Assembly: GCA_947494805.1 (NCBI GenBank) | Contig: CANLWK010000001.1 | Coordinates: 310,001-374,000, forward strand | DNA from: an uncultured Croceitalea sp. | GTDB taxonomy: Bacteria; Bacteroidota; Bacteroidia; Flavobacteriales; Flavobacteriaceae | DNA length: 64,000 nt | Reading direction: 5' to 3' | In this document: piece by piece, positions 60,525 through 64,000 of the stretch | Layout: each line of letters starts with the position of its first letter | Numbering within the stretch: position 1 is the first letter of the stretch | Program-made: the position numbers and the translations under genes | The notes under the pieces: generated by a model | Databases searched by the model: none | What the model was told of the DNA's origin: nothing | Seen by the model: the letters and a program-made list of their open reading frames with translations, nothing else

Positions 60525-62003
60525 TTATTTAAGTTGAAATTCTGGTTCTCTGACAAGGTGTAACAGTAAAAGATAGACCTGTGACGGGGTATCCTCTAAC
60601 ATCATGTTCCAAGTACCAGTCTCATAGATGTTGTTGTCTTCGTAAGGCTCCCTAAAAACGGTGATAGCCCTATCGTAATCGGCGTCAGTCAATAATCCTT
60701 TTGGCAAGAATTTATCAATAATGGCACGGGCAACGACATTAGGGTCGTTCTCGGTAGTGCCATTTGCACCTGTAGCCGCAATACCCAATTGTCTGAACTG
60801 TTCTGTATTCGCAGCGTAAAAACGTTCTAAGAAGACTTCCATGGTCAACCAACGGCCAATAATAAAATTGGTGTTGATCCACTGTCGGTCACGTTGCCAA
60901 CCAGCAACATCGACAGGGTCAAAAAGTGTTTGACCGATCATTCGCGAAGCATCTATTCCATTGATGACCACATCATCGGTATAAGCAAAATCACTCTCTT
61001 TGATAAAGTTTAAATAGAGGTCAAAAGGACTCTTGATGATAACCCCTATGGCGGTGTCATCAAAAAAGTGCTCACTTTTGAACAACTGTGAAAGCACAGG
61101 GGCTATATCAAAATTGTTGGCCACAAATGTAGCTGCCATACCATTTATGATAGGTTGCGCTTCATCAGCCATCGCATCAGGATGCACAAAAAAGGTATAT
61201 AGCTTTTTGCAGATAAAGAAAGCGATCTGATCTGTTCGTTGCGTGAACAAAATATCAATAACATCGTCGTAGCCCCAATTGCCGGTTTGCCCCATAATGG
61301 TCTTGGCATCGACATCATGTCGCTCGGGATCAAATGTTATTTTTGTACAGCCCACTTCACCACGGTTGACATAACCGGTCAATGCTCTGGCTGCTTCAAT
61401 AATGTCTTCTTCTGTATAACCAACACCCTCACCAAGTGTAAACAGCTCGTAAAGCTCACGGGCGTAGTTTTCATTCGGCCGGTTTCTGTTATTGAAGGCA
61501 CCATCTAGATAACGAAGCATAGCACTGGTCAAACCAATCTCGCTGACAAATGTTCTGAAATTGCCAATGGCATTTCGTTGTAAGCAATTTAGGTATTCGT
61601 ACAAGAACGAATTACAGTCATATACATCGAGTTCGGTAACAAAATGGTTGCTCCAAAAGAAGCTCATTCGGTCGCGAAGGTTGTTGTTCAGTAACGAATT
61701 TCCGTATGCGGCATAGAGGTCCTCACGTTGTGCACGTCGCAGTTGTCGTGCCAAATCATCATCTTCAGGATAGTTGGCATTGGTCCATTCGGCCCATTCA
61801 GGGGCGGGAATGACAGGTGCTGCTAAAGCCTGATTGATCAAGGTGTCAACCAGTGCGTTCGCAGATTGGCCTGCTGCTTGGGTTATGGTTTCAACAGATG
61901 CGCTAAAACCCAGTCTTCGGTAAAGGTGTCTAACCTTGGCCGCGTCAAGTGGATTGGCATACGGCGCAAGCGTACCAACATTACAATTGATAAATAGTTC
62001 CAT
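60525..62003 (-). CDS. DUF1800 protein
   Basis: 492 residues, helical: VRHLYRRLGFSASVETITQA, LRDRMSFFWSNHFVTELDVY, NENYARELYELFTLGEGVGY, ALTGYVNRG, HDVDAKTIMGQTGNWGYDDV, ICKKLYTFFVHPDAMAD. The H-x-D-like and RELYELFTLG motifs are those of DUF1800. No signal peptide is obvious. The partner DUF1501 gene is 11 bp downstream, and the two are commonly found together, presumably in assembly or modification of surface proteins. Confidence 0.9.
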   Translation of the reverse strand: MELFINCNVGTLAPYANPLDAAKVRHLYRRLGFSASVETITQAAGQSANALVDTLINQALAAPVIPAPEWAEWTNANYPEDDDLARQLRRAQREDLYAAYGNSLLNNNLRDRMSFFWSNHFVTELDVYDCNSFLYEYLNCLQRNAIGNFRTFVSEIGLTSAMLRYLDGAFNNRNRPNENYARELYELFTLGEGVGYTEEDIIEAARALTGYVNRGEVGCTKITFDPERHDVDAKTIMGQTGNWGYDDVIDILFTQRTDQIAFFICKKLYTFFVHPDAMADEAQPIINGMAATFVANNFDIAPVLSQLFKSEHFFDDTAIGVIIKSPFDLYLNFIKESDFAYTDDVVINGIDASRMIGQTLFDPVDVAGWQRDRQWINTNFIIGRWLTMEVFLERFYAANTEQFRQLGIAATGANGTTENDPNVVARAIIDKFLPKGLLTDADYDRAITVFREPYEDNNIYETGTWNMMLEDTPSQVYLLLLHLVREPEFQLK

Positions 62004-62169
62004 AGCAAAATTTGGCTTTAAAAAGTATCATAGTCTTTGACATAACTATGTGCTTTCGGTAGGTGTGGTTCATTTGAAGGTGGTAATTTACAATCTAAAC
62101 GCGATTTACGGGATGAACTACATATTTTTTCGATGAAATGCACATAATTTTTTTAACTTTTCAATTTTT

Positions 62170-62529
62170 ATGGGAAAACACAACGAATTTGGGAAGCTTG
62201 GGGAGGAAAAAGCAGCAGCTTTTTTACAAAACCAGGGATATACTGTTCAATATCGAAACTATCGCTACTTAAAAGGTGAAATTGATATTATTGCCCAAAA
62301 AGAAAAAACACTTGCTATCGTTGAAGTAAAATCGCGAAGTTCTGATTACATAGAACCAGTGGCAGAAACCGTAAATCAGAAAAAAATAAACCTTTTGGTC
62401 GCTACGGCGGACCATTTTGTACAACACAACGATCTAGATGTTGAGGTGCGCTTTGATATTATTACCGTGCTGAAAAAGGGAAGTGGCTATGAGATAGAAC
62501 ATTTGGAAGGTGCTTTCCATCATTTTTAA
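62170..62529 (+). CDS. yraN: YraN-family (UPF0102) protein
   Basis: 119 residues with the restriction-endonuclease-like core E-x(n)-D-x-E-x-K: GEEKAAAFLQNQGYTVQYRN, then GEIDIIAQKEKTLAIVEVKS. The fold predicts nuclease or Holliday-junction-related activity, not established. Full length for the family (about 115-125). The gene stands next to the ACT-like gene, which has its own promoter. Confidence 0.9.
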   Translation: MGKHNEFGKLGEEKAAAFLQNQGYTVQYRNYRYLKGEIDIIAQKEKTLAIVEVKSRSSDYIEPVAETVNQKKINLLVATADHFVQHNDLDVEVRFDIITVLKKGSGYEIEHLEGAFHHF

Positions 62530-62532
62530 CGA

Positions 62533-62564
62533 TTTGTGTTATTTATAACAATTAGTTATTTTTG
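62533..62564 (+). promoter_or_regulatory. Promoter of the ACT-like gene
   Basis: TTTG (62533-62536), 20-bp spacer, TATTTTTG (62557-62564). A full match to the Bacteroidota consensus. It places the transcription start around 62570, before the ATG at 62581. It rules out the in-frame start at 62536. Confidence 0.65.
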
Positions 62565-62580
62565 TCTTCAAATCACCACC

Positions 62581-63240
62581 ATGAAGACCATTTCTGCCGT
62601 TGTTGAGAACTACATTAAAAAGAAACCATTCTTGCAAAGTGCCTTGGCACAAGGAATTATCAACTTAACATCATTATCCAGAATTGTAAAACCTGAGATT
62701 GAAGATGAGCTGGGCAAAGATGTGCGTAATGGAGCCATCGTCATGGCATTGAAACGACTTTCAGATGATTTAGAGTTTCGCGCCACCCATAAAATTGTAA
62801 AGGTGTTGAAAAATATTGGCGAGATAACCGTAAGGTCGAGTCTTACCGACTATACCTTTTTATCTTCTGAAACCATATTATCAAATCAGGCAAAACTTTT
62901 AGAAGAGGTCAATAAAAACCAAGATATTTTTTATACCTCGTCACGAGGGGTGAACGAAATTAACATAGTAGTTAGCAATACCTTGGACAAAACGGTTGAA
63001 ACATTGTTTGCCAACGAGCGTTGCACCCAAAAAGCCGAAAATTTGTCTTCGGTGACGGTAAAGTTGCCTGCCGAAAATGTATCGGTTCCGGGTATTTACT
63101 ACTTTATCTTTCAGCGCTTGGCATGGGAAGGCATTGTGTTGTACGAAGTGATTTCTACCACCAATGAATTCACCATTTTGGTCAATGATAACCAGGTTGA
63201 TGTTGCCTTTAAGACCATTAAAGACTTGAAGACCTTATAA
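62581..63240 (+). CDS. ACT-like domain protein (aspartate-kinase regulatory-like)
   Basis: 219 residues. Start at 62581, supported by the promoter at 62533-62564. Helical N-terminal part (IKKKPFLQSALAQGIINLTS, VMALKRLSDDLEFR) and a C-terminal region with two ACT-like folds (INIVVSNTLDKTVETLFANE, VSVPGIYYFIFQRLAWEGIV, EFTILVNDNQVDVAFKTIKD). Annotated as aspartate kinase in many Flavobacteriia but has no kinase domain, so a small-molecule sensing or allosteric role is more plausible. Confidence 0.7.
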   Translation: MKTISAVVENYIKKKPFLQSALAQGIINLTSLSRIVKPEIEDELGKDVRNGAIVMALKRLSDDLEFRATHKIVKVLKNIGEITVRSSLTDYTFLSSETILSNQAKLLEEVNKNQDIFYTSSRGVNEINIVVSNTLDKTVETLFANERCTQKAENLSSVTVKLPAENVSVPGIYYFIFQRLAWEGIVLYEVISTTNEFTILVNDNQVDVAFKTIKDLKTL

Positions 63241-63290
63241 TAAACTAAAGCGCGTTCTTTTTCGTTTTGGTAGTGTACGCCATTTGAATC

Positions 63291-64000
63291 ATGACGAAAA
63301 AAAGAATACTTTTTGGACTATTGGCCGTCTTTACGGTCTACTTACTATACTTGCTTTACATTTTTGTATTATCCCCCAAGACCAATTTGCAATCGATTTA
63401 TTTGATTCCGAATGATGCAGTTTTTGTCATTGAATCAGAAAAACCTGTCGAAAGTTGGGGACAGGTCAGCCAAAGTAAAGGTTGGCAACACCTGCAACAG
63501 AATGATTACTTCGCAGCGCTTACTGAGAATATACAAAAAGTAGATACCATTTTTAATGATAAGCGTCGCCTCTTTGAGTTTTTCGATGGTCGGTCGCTGT
63601 TCATTTCCATCCATATGATTTCTAAAAAAGAATATGGAATCTTCTATGTACTGGATTTAAAGCGTATCGCAAAACTAAAATTGCTCAAAACCTACCTGAA
63701 CACGTTATTGGATGAGGGCTATATTCTCAGCAAGCGAAATTACCATGATCACGAAATTTTAGAGGTTTATGACCGCACAAGTAAAGAGACCATGCATTTG
63801 GCCTTTGTTAAAAACCAGTTGATCGCCTCGTACACACATACGTTGGTCGAAGCCTCCATAGACCAGTACCAAGAACCCCAGCTGGGCCGTAATTTGAACT
63901 TTATTGAGGTGAACCAAAAAGTTGGGTATGAAGATCTGTTCCGTTTGTACGTGCAATATGATTTTTTAGATGAATACTATCGAAGGTTCTCAGGCACCCC
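63291..64000 (+). CDS. DUF3352-like membrane-anchored protein (3' end beyond window)
   Basis: The first ~236 residues are visible. N-terminal TM anchor (ILFGLLAVFTVYLLYLLYIF) and a periplasmic part with IPNDAVFVIESEKPVESWGQ, FFDGRSLFISIHMISKK and LVEASIDQYQEPQLGRNLNF. Matches the N-terminal region of large Flavobacteriia proteins annotated as DUF3352, function unknown. The right end is cut by the window. Confidence 0.6.
   Translation, partial: MTKKRILFGLLAVFTVYLLYLLYIFVLSPKTNLQSIYLIPNDAVFVIESEKPVESWGQVSQSKGWQHLQQNDYFAALTENIQKVDTIFNDKRRLFEFFDGRSLFISIHMISKKEYGIFYVLDLKRIAKLKLLKTYLNTLLDEGYILSKRNYHDHEILEVYDRTSKETMHLAFVKNQLIASYTHTLVEASIDQYQEPQLGRNLNFIEVNQKVGYEDLFRLYVQYDFLDEYYRRFSGT

Noticed and set aside
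1..64000. CRISPR arrays, rRNA and canonical tRNA genes
   Set aside because: None were recognised on reading the sequence. The only tRNA-like structure is the degenerate element at 46608-46673.

Overview
The window looks like a chromosomal segment of a marine-type member of the Flavobacteriaceae (Bacteroidota). The evidence is the gene content: paired LytS-type kinases and LytTR regulators, a TonB receptor with a carboxypeptidase-like N-terminal domain, a DUF1501/DUF1800 pair whose DUF1501 member ends in a type IX secretion (T9SS) sorting domain, DUF5916, DUF5777, DUF6090, an ABC permease fused to an M1 peptidase, and histone-deacetylase-like and Tex proteins. Many genes are also preceded by the Bacteroidota promoter pattern TTG-N20-TAnnTTTG, and the sequence is moderately AT-rich. 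No rRNA, canonical tRNA or CRISPR array was found.

Layout. 1-5.75 kb: partial M28 peptidase, CBS protein, zinc-ribbon protein, pentapeptide-repeat protein and a large secreted VPS10/BNR-type propeller protein. 5.8-7.3 kb: an SDR oxidoreductase and its TetR repressor, with three near-identical 16-bp operators (two bracketing the SDR promoter, one directly before tetR). 7.3-12.2 kb: LytTR regulator/kinase pair 1, a DUF5916 outer-membrane protein, a short remnant of a second TetR 3' end, and a YjdI-CDGSH / YjdJ pair. 12.4-20.9 kb: two related modules built from YceI, an OB-fold protein and a DUF5777 beta-barrel. The second also has a c-type cytochrome lipoprotein and an HMA protein, and lies divergent from a membrane Cache-LytTR one-component regulator. 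Three 20-bp phased repeats sit in the shared promoter. A lamin-tail lipoprotein with three tandem 166-residue repeats lies between the modules. 21.2-29 kb: LytTR/kinase pairs 2 and 3 flank an ABC ATPase and an ABC permease-M1 aminopeptidase fusion.

29-42.9 kb: a nine-gene minus-strand catabolic operon (TonB receptor, zinc-type dehydrogenase, HyuA, HyuB, cupin, membrane protein, NCS1 permease, proline dehydrogenase, amidohydrolase lipoprotein). It is divergent from an unrecognised 440-residue protein, with nested inverted repeats between them. The set suggests uptake and ring opening of a cyclic amide that yields a proline-related product. 42.9-45.1 kb: a serine hydrolase and a DUF6090 protein.

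45.1-50.3 kb is the accessory part. It holds a minimal LytTR gene with repeated leaders, a GC-richer structured RNA candidate, a small winged-helix-like protein, a tmRNA/tRNA-like element between direct repeats, a lone IS1595-type transposase, a DUF5678-like/retropepsin/42-residue micro-operon, 10-bp iteron-like repeats, a short SSB and a GIY-YIG nuclease bracketed by inverted repeats. 50.3-64 kb returns to housekeeping and secretion genes: small proteins, ferritin, a deacetylase-like protein, tex, metG, DUF1501/DUF1800, YraN, an ACT-like protein and a partial DUF3352-like membrane protein.
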